Origin: Anaerohabitans sp964387285
GTDB lineage: Bacteria > Zhuqueibacterota > Zhuqueibacteria > Residuimicrobiales > Residuimicrobiaceae
Direction of reading: 5' to 3'
Assembly: GCA_964387285.1 (NCBI GenBank)
Contig: CAYLWO010000008.1
Location: 53,676 to 117,675, forward strand
Length of the DNA: 64,000 nt
The position numbers and the translations under genes are program-made. Under the pieces are notes generated by a model. It worked only from the letters and a program-made list of their open reading frames with translations, was not told the origin of the DNA and searched no databases. Below are positions 8,544 through 17,061 of this stretch, piece after piece. Within the stretch, counting starts at the first letter, position 1. Each line of letters begins with the position of its first letter.

Positions 8544-9689
8544 ATGACGCGACGTGAAAGATTGCAGGCCACTTTTAAAGGTTTGCCGGTGGATCGGCCG
8601 GCGGTCTGTTTCTATGAGCTCAATGGATTGGATGAGAATCCGTCTGACGACGATCCCTATAACATCTATGCGCATCCGTCCTGGCTGCCGTTGCTGGAAT
8701 TGGCGCGTGACAAAACCGATCGCATGGTGTTGCGCGGCGTGGCGTTCCAAGATTTCATACCTGATCCGGCAGAGTTTTTCAGCATAAAAAAGATCGAACA
8801 AAAGGGTGATTCCCTTTTTACCACAAAAACCCTCTCCATTGGCACCAGGACGTTGACGAGCCGCACCCGGCGTGACGCAGATCTCAACACGGTCTGGACG
8901 CTGGAGCATTTTATCAAATCACCAGAGGATCTGCAAACCTTTTTGCAACTGCCGGTAGAGTCGCTGCAAGGCGACCCGGATGTGTCGGTCTTTTTAGCCG
9001 CTGAAGACCAAATCCAGGACACCGGTGTTGTGCTGGTGGACACGCCGGATCCGTTGTGTCTGGCAGCGGGCTTGTTTGATATGGAGACCTTTATCGTTCT
9101 GGCGATGACCGAACAGGCTCTCTTTCATCGCTTGCTGGAAAAGATGAACGCTTTTCTGCTTCCTTTGACGCAGGCGACCGCCGCCTCGTTAGCCGGACGA
9201 CCCTGGCGTATTTATGGTCCGGAATATGCGGCGCCGCCGTTTTTGCCGCCAAGGCTGTTTCAGGAATATGTCGTCCGTTATGACAAGCAAATGATCGATG
9301 CGATTCATCGCCATGACGGCTTTGTACGCATTCATAGCCACGGATGGCTGCGAGAAATTTTGCCGGCTATTGTTGCCATGGGTTGCGATGGGTTGGATCC
9401 TATTGAACCGCCGCCGCAGGGAGACGTAGAGCTGGAAGAGGTTCGTCGTTTGTACGGCAAAGAGCTGGCGTTGTTCGGCAATCTGGAATTGTCGGATATC
9501 GAAAACTTGCCGCCTCTGGCATTTGAAAACAAGGTGAGAAAAGCGTTACAGCAGGGCACCCAGGGCGCGGGCCGCGGTTTTGTACTCATGCCCTCTGCCT
9601 GCCCCATCACCCGTGTTTTACGGGATAATACGCTGGCCAATTATCGGGCCATGGTTCGCCTGGCAGAAGCGTGGCCGCAGTGCATTTGA
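8544..9689 (+). CDS. Uroporphyrinogen decarboxylase-family protein (probable methyltransferase type)
   Basis: The protein of 381 residues begins MTRRERLQATFKGLPVDRPAV, the usual opening of the URO-D superfamily. It has the barrel motifs GPEYAAPPFLPPRLFQEYVV and IHSHGWLREILPAIVAMGCDGLDPIEPPPQGDVEL, and ends with the FVLMPSACPITRVL block. The heme enzyme HemE is shorter and has a different N-terminal arginine motif, so this is more likely a paralogue used in methyl transfer or an unknown reaction. The ATG at 8544 has a CGGAG site 8-13 bases upstream; the frame is open back to 8424 with no family similarity there. The downstream gene starts 22 bases past its stop. Confidence 0.8.
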   Translation: MTRRERLQATFKGLPVDRPAVCFYELNGLDENPSDDDPYNIYAHPSWLPLLELARDKTDRMVLRGVAFQDFIPDPAEFFSIKKIEQKGDSLFTTKTLSIGTRTLTSRTRRDADLNTVWTLEHFIKSPEDLQTFLQLPVESLQGDPDVSVFLAAEDQIQDTGVVLVDTPDPLCLAAGLFDMETFIVLAMTEQALFHRLLEKMNAFLLPLTQATAASLAGRPWRIYGPEYAAPPFLPPRLFQEYVVRYDKQMIDAIHRHDGFVRIHSHGWLREILPAIVAMGCDGLDPIEPPPQGDVELEEVRRLYGKELALFGNLELSDIENLPPLAFENKVRKALQQGTQGAGRGFVLMPSACPITRVLRDNTLANYRAMVRLAEAWPQCI

Positions 9690-9711
9690 GCAGATCGAGA
9701 AGGTGAATATT

Positions 9712-10026
9712 ATGGATGCCGATCCATCCCTGTCACAACGAATCAAAAACATCATTAAAAGCATTCCGGCCGGAAGCGTCGCCACCTATGGACAAATAGC
9801 GGTTTTGGCCGGCAACGCCCGCGCCACACGGGCGGTGTACTGGATTCTCTCATCCTCTTCTGAAAAGGAGAATTTGCCCTGGCATCGGGTGATCAATGCG
9901 CAGGGCGCCATTTCTTTAAAGCCGGGCTTTGGTTTTGAACAACAGCGCGCATTGTTGTTGATGGAAGGGGTGCAGGTGGATGAACAGGGCAGGGTCGAGT
10001 TGGAAAAATATCGATTTCGTCCCTGA
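9712..10026 (+). CDS. Alkyltransferase-like DNA repair protein (ATL)
   Basis: The 104-residue protein corresponds to the DNA-binding half of O6-alkylguanine-DNA alkyltransferase (SIPAGSVATYGQIAVLAG and GISLKPGFGFEQQRALLLMEGV-like end). The catalytic PCHR motif reads PWHR (in ENLPWHRVINAQG), with Trp in place of the reactive Cys. That exchange defines ATL proteins, which bind O6-alkylguanine lesions without removing the alkyl group and hand them to nucleotide excision repair. The ATG at 9712 has a GAAGGTG site upstream; a frame open from 9580 overlaps the URO-D gene and lacks similarity. Confidence 0.9.
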   Translation: MDADPSLSQRIKNIIKSIPAGSVATYGQIAVLAGNARATRAVYWILSSSSEKENLPWHRVINAQGAISLKPGFGFEQQRALLLMEGVQVDEQGRVELEKYRFRP

Positions 10027-10072
10027 ATGTTTTTTTTGGGATGGCTTTGGAGCGCCAAACGGTACTCTCTTT

Positions 10073-10822
10073 TTAGGCTAGCGTAGGTTGCCATTCGATT
10101 TTTACCCGCGCTATCTCGACATCGTCCTGTACGCGCAAAATAGAGTGGTGAATCGTCTCTTTTGACTCTTCATGCCAGGTGCGGATCTTTATTTCGTCAT
10201 TGAATAGCGATTCGGCAAGAAAGTTGATTTCAATGGAACGGGGATCATGTTTCGTCACAAAATCGAGAGCATAGCTGTCCGCGACCCATTCGAGATATTT
10301 TACATTGTTGACGTGACGATTGACGTCCAGGTCGCTGGTGCGCACTAGAAAAACGGGCGAAACGGCAGCCTGCCCGGCCAGGGGCTCTAGCTTGGCGGCA
10401 TTCCGCGGCAGGGCATTGGGAAACTCGGTGTCAGTATTGTGTTGCAACAGAGTAAGATCAGGCCTCACGATTTTGCGGGTGGTCTGATCAATTGTCAACC
10501 AGGATGAGGTGGCGGCGGCCACGGCGTCGCCGTTGGCCAGCGTCAGCCGGTAATCACGAAATGAAAAAAGCTTGTCTGTGCCCTTGTGCCAGGTGGCAAT
10601 GGCGATTTCGTCTCCCCAGACCGGCCAGTGTGCAATAACCGCATAAATGCGCGAAAGCACCCAAATCCGGTTGCCCTTCATCAGGTCGTCTCTGCCGAAT
10701 CCCAACAGCGCTGCGTGATCCGAGGCGATGTCCTGTAAATAGTTGAATAAGGAATAGACGTTTAATTTATTGTTCAGACCAATTTCATAAACATGCACGT
10801 GGTACTTTTTTTCAAAAATCAT
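10073..10822 (-). CDS. Acyl-ACP thioesterase
   Basis: The 249-residue protein has the double hot-dog layout of bacterial acyl-ACP thioesterases. The first half contains YHVHVYEIGLNNKLNVYSLFNYLQDIASDHA and WVLSRIYAVIAHWP; the second contains the DLDVNRHVNNVKYLEWV motif with the catalytic Asn/His pattern and WHEES. It would release free fatty acids from acyl-ACP in the cytoplasm. No signal peptide is present. It converges with the ATL gene, 46 bases apart. An acyl-activating enzyme that could work on its products is at 53336, but far away. Confidence 0.87.
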   Translation of the reverse strand: MIFEKKYHVHVYEIGLNNKLNVYSLFNYLQDIASDHAALLGFGRDDLMKGNRIWVLSRIYAVIAHWPVWGDEIAIATWHKGTDKLFSFRDYRLTLANGDAVAAATSSWLTIDQTTRKIVRPDLTLLQHNTDTEFPNALPRNAAKLEPLAGQAAVSPVFLVRTSDLDVNRHVNNVKYLEWVADSYALDFVTKHDPRSIEINFLAESLFNDEIKIRTWHEESKETIHHSILRVQDDVEIARVKIEWQPTLA

Positions 10823-11020
10823 GGCAGCCCTGTAATAATTTTCAATTCAATTTCCCGGCTTGAGACCTGTTGTAAAAAAGTAATTATTCGGCGGCTAAAA
10901 TTCAAGCGATAAAAATGAGGGATCAGGGGGGAAGGTCGAGGTTGTCAGGGATAACGGTTTCAATTTCCGAACAGATTCTTTGCCCGCTTAAGCAAGCTTT
11001 AAAGAACACTTTGGTATACT

Positions 11021-11098
11021 GGGGGATTGCTTCACTCCAGCGCAGAACATCCCCGTTGCCGGCAACCTTTCCTCCGTTCGCAATGACACGGTTTTCGT
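11021..11098 (-). repeat. Dispersed repeat of the TGTCATTGCGA...GAAGCAATCC type
   Basis: Read on the minus strand this stretch begins TGTCATTGCGAACGGAGG and ends GGAGTGAAGCAATCCCCC. This resembles a short repeat widely seen in bacterial genomes, here with extra bases between the two halves. It overlaps a spurious open frame. Recognition is by pattern memory only. Confidence 0.5.
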
Positions 11099-11210
11099 TT
11101 TATTTGGGTGAACATGGCATTTACGATGCAAGATACTTCTTGCAGAGTTTTTACAAGACCTCCACGCAAGGGCTATCAGACTCAAATTGAGCGATAGGCG
11201 CCCGCAAAAC

Positions 11211-11243
11211 AACCTTGCGAAGGTTGGCGACCTTCGCAAGGTT
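11211..11243. repeat. Palindrome, AACCTTGCGAAGGTT family, copy a
   Basis: Perfect inverted repeat with arms AACCTTGCGAAGGT and ACCTTCGCAAGGTT around a short loop. It lies 10 bases past the stop of the PDZ gene, so it could cap that transcript, but no T-run follows. Related copies are at 13726, 20479 and 39874. Confidence 0.85.
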
Positions 11244-11253
11244 AAGATCAGAG

Positions 11254-12024
11254 TTATTTTTCACACTCGATGATCATCATTTTGCCTTTTTCCTTGGGCT
11301 TGGCAAAAGAGAGATCGACCATTTTTTTATCCCGTTCGACCTTGACCTTGACCGTCTTGCCCACCTCGATGGGCTTGTAAATTTTGAAGAATTCCTCGCT
11401 GGTCTTGACGTCCTGACCTTCAATCTGGACGATGCGGTCGTTCACCTTGAAGGGTTGCTCTTTGATTTCTGATTTGTCCATGATTTTACTTACCAACAGT
11501 TTATCCTTCTGATCTTCCAACAGGATGCCCAAACCGATGATGGGTTTTATTTTTTTATCGTCCAGGGTTAAATGGATCTGATGCTCCTCATCGTCCCCTT
11601 TCAGTTTTTTGGTGATGACGATGACCTTGCCGTCTTTCTCATGCATTTCGCCATCTTCGTCAATGGTTTCCAATTCAACGTGCATGTTTTTGCCGTCCGG
11701 TTTATCTTCATCCACTTCCTTCAGACGAAGTTTGATCACTTTTTCGTCCTTAATATCCTCGTCGCCGCTGATCACAGTGGTCCATACGCGCTTTTTTTCG
11801 GTCGTAACGTGCGCACAGCTATGCTCCCCCTTTTTTCTCATGATCAGATGAAGCGGGCCTTGTTCACCATCCATCACCAGCGTGTCTCCGTTCACCACCA
11901 GCGTTATCGGCAGTTTTTCCACCACCACAACGCTGCCCTCACCAGCACGCACGACTTTGCCCTCTTGCGCATAGGCCCATGTGAACGCGACCAACACCAA
12001 CACGGCAATCAATACTTTTTTCAT
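11254..12024 (-). CDS. Secreted PDZ-domain protein of unknown role
   Basis: The 256-residue protein has a signal peptide (MKKVLIAVLVLVAFTWAYA). A highly charged Asp/Glu/Lys-rich middle follows (about 60-165, with repeated DEDKPDGK, DEDGEMHEKDGK and GDDEEHQ). A C-terminal PDZ domain occupies about 165-245 (GLGILLEDQKDKLLVSKIM, FKVNDRIVQIEGQDVKTSEEFFKIY, GKTVKVKVERDKK). There is no protease domain, so it is not a DegP/Ctp-type enzyme. The charged middle is compatible with metal-ion binding, but this is only inferred. The gene stands alone, 117 bases downstream of the kinase stop. Confidence 0.7.
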   Translation of the reverse strand: MKKVLIAVLVLVAFTWAYAQEGKVVRAGEGSVVVVEKLPITLVVNGDTLVMDGEQGPLHLIMRKKGEHSCAHVTTEKKRVWTTVISGDEDIKDEKVIKLRLKEVDEDKPDGKNMHVELETIDEDGEMHEKDGKVIVITKKLKGDDEEHQIHLTLDDKKIKPIIGLGILLEDQKDKLLVSKIMDKSEIKEQPFKVNDRIVQIEGQDVKTSEEFFKIYKPIEVGKTVKVKVERDKKMVDLSFAKPKEKGKMMIIECEK

Positions 12025-12141
12025 AACAACCTCCGCTTGTTTTTAGTGAATTGCTTATGAGGAAATTTACGCAATTCATGCGGAAAAGTTTTCTTAAAAA
12101 GTGTTACGGAATGTTAAAAAATGTTAAGAGGTTGCCAAGGC

Positions 12142-13637
12142 TCACGGGCGTTGTTCGAGCATATTGTGGGCATGAATGGCAGCGCCGCAGGCGGCTTCTT
12201 CCTCATAAGGTGAGAGGATGAGCGGCAGATTGAACACCTGTTGCGCCATCTGCTGCAACAACGGATTCCGACGCAAAGCGTTGCCGCTGGCCATGAGACG
12301 GAGACGGCCTGTAAATATGTGAGGCGGCAATCTATCCTTTAAATTTTTCATAATGCCGCGGGCCAGGGACCGGCTGACCTGGCCCAGAGAAAAATTATGC
12401 AGAGAAATGCCCTGAATGGCGGCGCGCAACTGGGCAGCGTCGCGTTCTCCGGAAAAATGGGGCGTGAACACGAGGTCGTCATTTGCTGCTAATCCCAGTT
12501 CGTTCAATCGCTGATAGAGAAAGTGTTCGTCACATGGCGGCCGGCCCAATTCCTGCTGCCACTTTTGCACCGTTTCTGCCAACCAGGCCCAGGCTGAACC
12601 GCCGCACAAAATCGCAGCTGTGACGAGAAATCGGTTGCCGGGAAACGGTCGCAGTTCGCAATTTGAAAAGGAAACCAGTGATCGGTCACTCTGGTCGTAA
12701 TCAGCAACCACAGCAGAGACCTGTCCGCCTGTGCCCAGAGTCAATGCCAATTCCTCCTCGGGATTCTCGAGCGTTGCCAACAAAGAAGCCTGATTGTCGC
12801 CCAGAGCGGTGGTGATGGGCCTAGCGGGCGGTAATTTCCATTTATCTGCCCCTTCCGGACTCAATAAACCTGCAAATGAACAGGATTTAATTTCCGGCAG
12901 CCATTCTGTGTGTATGCCCAATTGCTGCATGGCCCGCTTATCCCATTGTCCGGCGGCCAAATCAAAACAACCCCAACTGGCCGCCTGCGTTGCATCCATA
13001 TACGGCGCCGGTAATCCGGCCAGGTGCATTGCCAGATAGTCGGCTATGGTGCAACATTTGAACAAAAATGCCGGCACTGCTCTGTGATGAACCAACCAGG
13101 CCAAAGTGGCGCAACCATAACCGCTGTTTAATGGATAACCAGTCCTGGCGCGGATGTCTGATAAAAAGCCGTCAGCCAGGCAGCGCTTATCTTGCCAGGT
13201 TATCAATGGAGATAGCGGTTGTTTATTATGATCGATAAACAACACCCCATGCATTTGACCTGTAATGCCGATCGCCGTGATCTGTTGTCGCAATTTTTCA
13301 TCCAATGACAAAAGGGCTTGCGTTGTGGTCTGCAAAATTTTTTGTGGAGATTGTTCAGATTGATCGGCAACCGTGTCCAAATCCGCATGATGGGCCTTGT
13401 TGGCGCAAGCCAGTAATTGGCNNNNNNNNNNNNNNNNNNNNNNNNNNNNNNNNNNNNNNNNNNNNNNNNNNNNNNNNNNNNNNNNNNNNNNNNNNNNNNN
13501 NNNNNNNNNNNNNNNNNNNNNGCAACCGTGTCCAAATCCGCATGATGGGCCTTGTTGGCGCAAGCCAGTAATTGGCAGCGCTGATTAAGGATAACCACAG
13601 AGATCGAGGTGGTGCCGATGTCAATGCCTAAAAACAT
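12142..13637 (-). CDS. FGGY sugar kinase, sedoheptulokinase-like (interrupted by assembly gap)
   Basis: The kinase is split in this sequence by 100 N. Removing the N run and one copy of the flanking 55-bp repeat joins the frames and gives 446 residues. The protein starts MFLGIDIGTTSISVVIL (phosphate-1 motif). It has TGQMHGVL and ITWQDKRC, then GYGCATLAWL, and LTLGTGGQVSA (phosphate-2). The adenosine-binding end GRLRLMASGNALRRNPLLQQ completes it. The TWQDKRC and SGYGCATLAWL blocks resemble sedoheptulokinases more than xylulokinases. AGGA lies 6 bases before the ATG at 13637; the ATG at 13643 is too close to it. The fucose-isomerase-like gene lies upstream on the same strand, so an operon for a keto-sugar is likely. 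The substrate is inferred, not shown. Confidence 0.78.
13367..13576. other. Scaffold gap of 100 N flanked by identical 55-bp ends
   Basis: N occupies 13422-13521. Bases 13367-13421 and 13522-13576 are identical over 55 bp (both begin GCAACCGTGTCCAAATCCGC and end AGTAATTGGC). This is what is left when a scaffolder joins two contigs that overlap by one assembly k-mer. The real chromosome probably carries the 55 bp once. Confidence 0.92.
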
Positions 13638-13725
13638 GTGCATTCCTAATGTCAGAGTATGCCGGAGTGCATGAAAAAGCAACCGAGTAATTTATTTCTA
13701 AAATGAGTGATTCGTGCTTGAATGA

Positions 13726-13760
13726 CAACCTTGCGAAGGTTTGAAACCTTTGCAAGGCTG
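13726..13760. repeat. Palindrome, AACCTTGCGAAGGTT family, copy b
   Basis: CAACCTTGCGAAGGTT is followed by TGA and an imperfect second arm AACCTTTGCAAGGCTG (two mismatches). It abuts the stop of the isomerase-like gene at 13761 and lies upstream of the kinase start, inside the probable operon. Confidence 0.8.
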
Positions 13761-15179
13761 CTAAAAGATTTTCACCGTTAATCCCAATATCTCTCCCAAA
13801 ACCCGCAGCTCGTCGATATGATCGCCATAGACAATGGCGGTATGTTCTCGAGAGATATTGTCGACAAATTCCGGCAAATTGCGGAATTCCATCAGCACCG
13901 AGGATTCGCAATGAGGCATATTGGGATGCCGCGTTGTCTCACAAATGGTTGCTTTGGCCAGCAGCAGGGTTTTGGCGTCAAAACATACTTCTACGACCGT
14001 GGCTGGCGTATTGGCTTTCATGTCCGCATCAACGCCACAACCACGACCGTCCCGTTTGATTTCATAGGTGCCGCCCCAATCCGTAAGCGTTGCCCTGCCG
14101 GCTGGCGTCATTTCCGAAGAGACAATGCCGACAAAACCGCAATGGGCCAATCGCGCCAGATTAGCGCGCCGATCACTCGAGTAACGTTGCAACGACGGCG
14201 CCAACGGATCGCCGAAATGGTCTGTGAGTGCGCCGACATAAGAGATGGGATACATATTGGACATCATGCAGGGCTGGTCCAGCATGTGCGTGATCAACAT
14301 CATGCTCATCATGGCGCAAAAATCGCCGTCGCACGCCGTCACATAGCCGTCTTCACGCAACAGCAGTTGCGCCAGGCAGGGCACGTCCCGTCCACCCCGG
14401 ATGATCAGATCACCGAAGCAGTTCAAACCAAACGCCGCTGCTTTCTCCTCTTCCAAAATTGATTTGATGGACAAGTAGACGCGAATGGCCTGGTTCAGTT
14501 CTTTTACATCTGTCGATTTGACGACGTAGCGGTTTTGCCGTTCTTGCCAAACCTTATTAATCTGCTCGTCGCTGATGCCGGCATATTTTTTTCGGATATC
14601 GGCGATTGGGCGAACAATTATTTTCGTGCCCAGGTTTGCGGTCATGAGATGACCGGCCGCATGAGCATTCCAGGGAAAGTTTTGTTCGCCAAAGACCACC
14701 ATGCGGGAAGCAGACAGTAATCTTTTCACGCTGTAGGCTTTGATCAATTGCAGAGCGTGGCGGGTGTTTTGCGCAATGTGCACTTTCACGCCCAGGGCTT
14801 GCAAAAAATCCCGGGCAGACCAGCGCCAGAAATCGGGTTCATCATAGGGTTGCAGCGGCCAGAAAATCAACGGCAGTCGCCGTTCAATCAGAGGTTGCGG
14901 ATGCGAGTTCCATACCTCGGTGGGATACGCCGGAATGCTGAGGGGAAGAATAGCATCAATGGATGCGTCCAGGCCTTTTACGATCTGCTGCCAGTGGTCA
15001 GGGGATTCTACGGCGAGCAAGAGTTGCAGGTCTGCGATCGGTTGCACCGCTTGTTTGATGAGCATGGGATCAATGGCCGCTGCGCCGGTTTTGGCCAGAA
15101 TGGGTTGTAGTGCGGCCCGAGGTCGTTGCAAATGATGCGGTGGATCGGTTTTCAGAAATCTGGGCGTAGAATCAGACAT
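13761..15179 (-). CDS. L-fucose/L-arabinose isomerase-like protein
   Basis: The 472-residue protein resembles the FucI/AraA-like isomerase superfamily. Its N-terminal Rossmann-like part contains RLPLIFWPLQPYDEPDFWRW. Its C-terminal part contains AAFGLNCFGDLI, CDGDFCAMMSMMLITHML, MSNMYPISY and a late HCESSVLMEFRNLPEFVDNI. Acidic residues for a metal site are present (E in SSEMTP, D in CDGD), but I cannot assign them with certainty. The ATG at 15179 has AGGAG 6 bases upstream; the ATG at 15185 is too close to it. A kinase gene follows on the same strand, which suggests isomerisation and then phosphorylation of a sugar, plausibly one released by the fucosidases in this window. Confidence 0.68.
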   Translation of the reverse strand: MSDSTPRFLKTDPPHHLQRPRAALQPILAKTGAAAIDPMLIKQAVQPIADLQLLLAVESPDHWQQIVKGLDASIDAILPLSIPAYPTEVWNSHPQPLIERRLPLIFWPLQPYDEPDFWRWSARDFLQALGVKVHIAQNTRHALQLIKAYSVKRLLSASRMVVFGEQNFPWNAHAAGHLMTANLGTKIIVRPIADIRKKYAGISDEQINKVWQERQNRYVVKSTDVKELNQAIRVYLSIKSILEEEKAAAFGLNCFGDLIIRGGRDVPCLAQLLLREDGYVTACDGDFCAMMSMMLITHMLDQPCMMSNMYPISYVGALTDHFGDPLAPSLQRYSSDRRANLARLAHCGFVGIVSSEMTPAGRATLTDWGGTYEIKRDGRGCGVDADMKANTPATVVEVCFDAKTLLLAKATICETTRHPNMPHCESSVLMEFRNLPEFVDNISREHTAIVYGDHIDELRVLGEILGLTVKIF

Positions 15180-15302
15180 GGACATCTCCTCTTTCAGGAA
15201 AGAAGAAAAGGGTTGAATTTTTATTTTGTGAACGGTAACTTTAATTCGGATTCGTAAAACAAACCTCGCAAGGCTGTACAATTTACAATTACAGGATCAA
15301 AT

Positions 15303-16958
15303 ATGAAACGATTATTTCTTGCTCTTATTTCGATTTTGTTTTGCGCATCGCTGCACGCACAATCCTTTGCCGATGTGGTTGTTCTGGATGCGAAAATCTG
15401 GACCGGGGATAAGAACAATCCTGAAGCAACGGCCATGGCTAGTATGGGCGAGCGCATCATGGCCGTGGGTACTGAGGACATGATGAAGAAATACGTCGGA
15501 CCCCATACCAGGGTGTGGCGATTTGGCGGGAAACGCGTTGTACCGGGATTTATCGATAACCATGTACATTTCAGCAGCGGCGGTCTGCAACTGTTGGGCC
15601 TGGATTTGCGCCAGGCCAAAACACCTGAGGAATTCATTAAACTCATCCGGGAACGCGCGGAAAAAAGACCCGGCAAATGGATCACCGGCGGCGACTGGGA
15701 TCATGAAAATTGGCCTGGTGCGCCGTTGCCGACACGGCAATGGATCGACAAGGTCACTGCAAATACGCCGGTGTTTGTCTCGCGCTTTGACGGTCACATG
15801 GGTGTGGCGAATTCCATCGCGCTGCAAATGGCCGGCATTACCAAAGATACGCCCAATCCACCGGGCGGCGAAATTGTGCACGATGCATTGACCGGAGAAC
15901 CCACCGGCGTTCTTAAAGACGAGGCCATGAGCACTGTTTACCGCATTATTCCGAATGCGGATGAGGCAGAATATGAACAGGCTGTGCTCGCAGCCTTGCG
16001 CGAGGCGGTCCGTCATGGCGTCACCAGCTTGCAGGATTTGTCCAGCGCACAGGATGTACGAATATATCAAAAATTGCGAACCATGGGTCAACTTGTAGCC
16101 CGTCTCAATTGTCGTTTGCCGATTTCTGAAATAGATGCGGTTCTGCGCACCGGCATTGAATCTCAATTCGGCGATGCCTGGTTGCGCCTGCAAGGTCTCA
16201 AAGCCTTTGCCGACGGATCTCTTGGTTCGGCAACCGCTTTGTTCCTTCAGCCTTATGCAAGCGATCCTCTGACCTATGGGCTGGCGTCCGATATTCTTTT
16301 GGACGGTCGTTTGGAAAAATGGATTATGCGGGCGGATTCGCATCGCCTGCAGGTGTCAACACATGCTATTGGCGACAGCGCCAACCGCCGCGTGTTGGAT
16401 TTTTATGAACAAGCTGCTGAACAAAATGTCAAATGGGACCGGCGCCATCGCATCGAGCATGCGCAACATTTAGCGGACAGCGATATCCGCCGTTTCGCCC
16501 GATCAGGTGTGATTGCGGCGGTGCATCCCTATCATCTGATCGACGATGGTCGCTGGGCCCATAAACGCATCGGCGCGGCGCGTTGTCGCGAGGCCTATCC
16601 CATCCGTTCGCTGCTGGACAGCGGCGCTCTGGTGAGTTTCGGCACAGACTGGACCGTGGCGCCCATCAATCCATTGTGGGGTATCTACGCTGCAGTAACA
16701 CGACGTACTCTGGACGGCAAGAATCCGCAAGGATGGATTCCGGAACAAAAAATTTCTGTGGCCGAAGCGGTCGCCTGCTATACTTATAACAGTGCGTACT
16801 CTGGTTATGAGGAAAATGAAAAGGGACGTTTGCAGGCAGGATATCTGGCGGATTGGGTTGTGCTGTCTGACGATATCTTCAGCATTGATCCGGTCAAGAT
16901 TTGGGATGTGCGGATCGAGATGACGGTGGTGGGGGGGAAGGTGGCGTTTCAACGATAA
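15303..16958 (+). CDS. Exported YtcJ-like amidohydrolase (Amidohydro_3)
   Basis: The 551-residue protein starts with a signal peptide (MKRLFLALISILFCASLHAQ). The amidohydrolase N-terminus follows (ADVVVLDAKIWTGD, VVPGFIDNHVHF with the metal-binding HVH). Then come DGHMGVANS, LKAFADGSLGSATALF, a STHAIGDSANRRVLDFYE block, HRIEHAQHL and a late SFGTDWTVAPINPLWGI with the last metal Asp. Members act on amide or cyclic C-N bonds in small molecules; the substrate is unknown. It is divergent from the isomerase-like gene (123 bases between starts). Confidence 0.88.
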   Translation: MKRLFLALISILFCASLHAQSFADVVVLDAKIWTGDKNNPEATAMASMGERIMAVGTEDMMKKYVGPHTRVWRFGGKRVVPGFIDNHVHFSSGGLQLLGLDLRQAKTPEEFIKLIRERAEKRPGKWITGGDWDHENWPGAPLPTRQWIDKVTANTPVFVSRFDGHMGVANSIALQMAGITKDTPNPPGGEIVHDALTGEPTGVLKDEAMSTVYRIIPNADEAEYEQAVLAALREAVRHGVTSLQDLSSAQDVRIYQKLRTMGQLVARLNCRLPISEIDAVLRTGIESQFGDAWLRLQGLKAFADGSLGSATALFLQPYASDPLTYGLASDILLDGRLEKWIMRADSHRLQVSTHAIGDSANRRVLDFYEQAAEQNVKWDRRHRIEHAQHLADSDIRRFARSGVIAAVHPYHLIDDGRWAHKRIGAARCREAYPIRSLLDSGALVSFGTDWTVAPINPLWGIYAAVTRRTLDGKNPQGWIPEQKISVAEAVACYTYNSAYSGYEENEKGRLQAGYLADWVVLSDDIFSIDPVKIWDVRIEMTVVGGKVAFQR

Positions 16959-16964
16959 TAGAAA

Positions 16965-17055
16965 CGCAAGCCGGGAGGCTTGCGCTGCAGCCCAGGGTCA
17001 TTTCTGGTATTTTAAAAAACGTTGGACATAATAGCGCAAGCCGGGAGGCTTGCGC
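16965..17055. repeat. Two copies of the GCAAGCCGGGAGGCTTGC palindrome
   Basis: CGCAAGCCGGGAGGCTTGCG at 16965-16984 and GCGCAAGCCGGGAGGCTTGC plus GC at 17034-17055 lie in the 103-base space between two convergent genes. Both copies are preceded by ATAATAG within a few bases. A third, reversed member of the family is at 42996. They could act as bidirectional transcript ends, but there is no T-run. Confidence 0.85.
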
Positions 17056-17061
17056 CACGTT

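Larger units (their letters stand above)
10823..11253. other. Intergenic region with two repeat elements
   Basis: No convincing gene was found in these 431 bases. A 91-codon frame (10915-11190) runs through repeat-like sequence and resembles no family. The region contains the two repeats listed separately at 11021-11098 and 11211-11243. Confidence 0.6.

Noticed and set aside
10915..11190. 91-codon frame
   Set aside because: It crosses a repeat of the GTCATTGCGA...GAAGCAATCC type; the translated sequence is that of a non-coding repeat.
13367..13576. True 55-bp duplication inside the kinase gene
   Set aside because: The copies flank exactly 100 N and the same arrangement and length recur at the second gap, so an assembly join is far more likely than biology.
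16965..17055. Rho-independent terminators between the convergent genes
   Set aside because: The stems are strong but neither strand has a T-run after them, so they are listed as repeats only.
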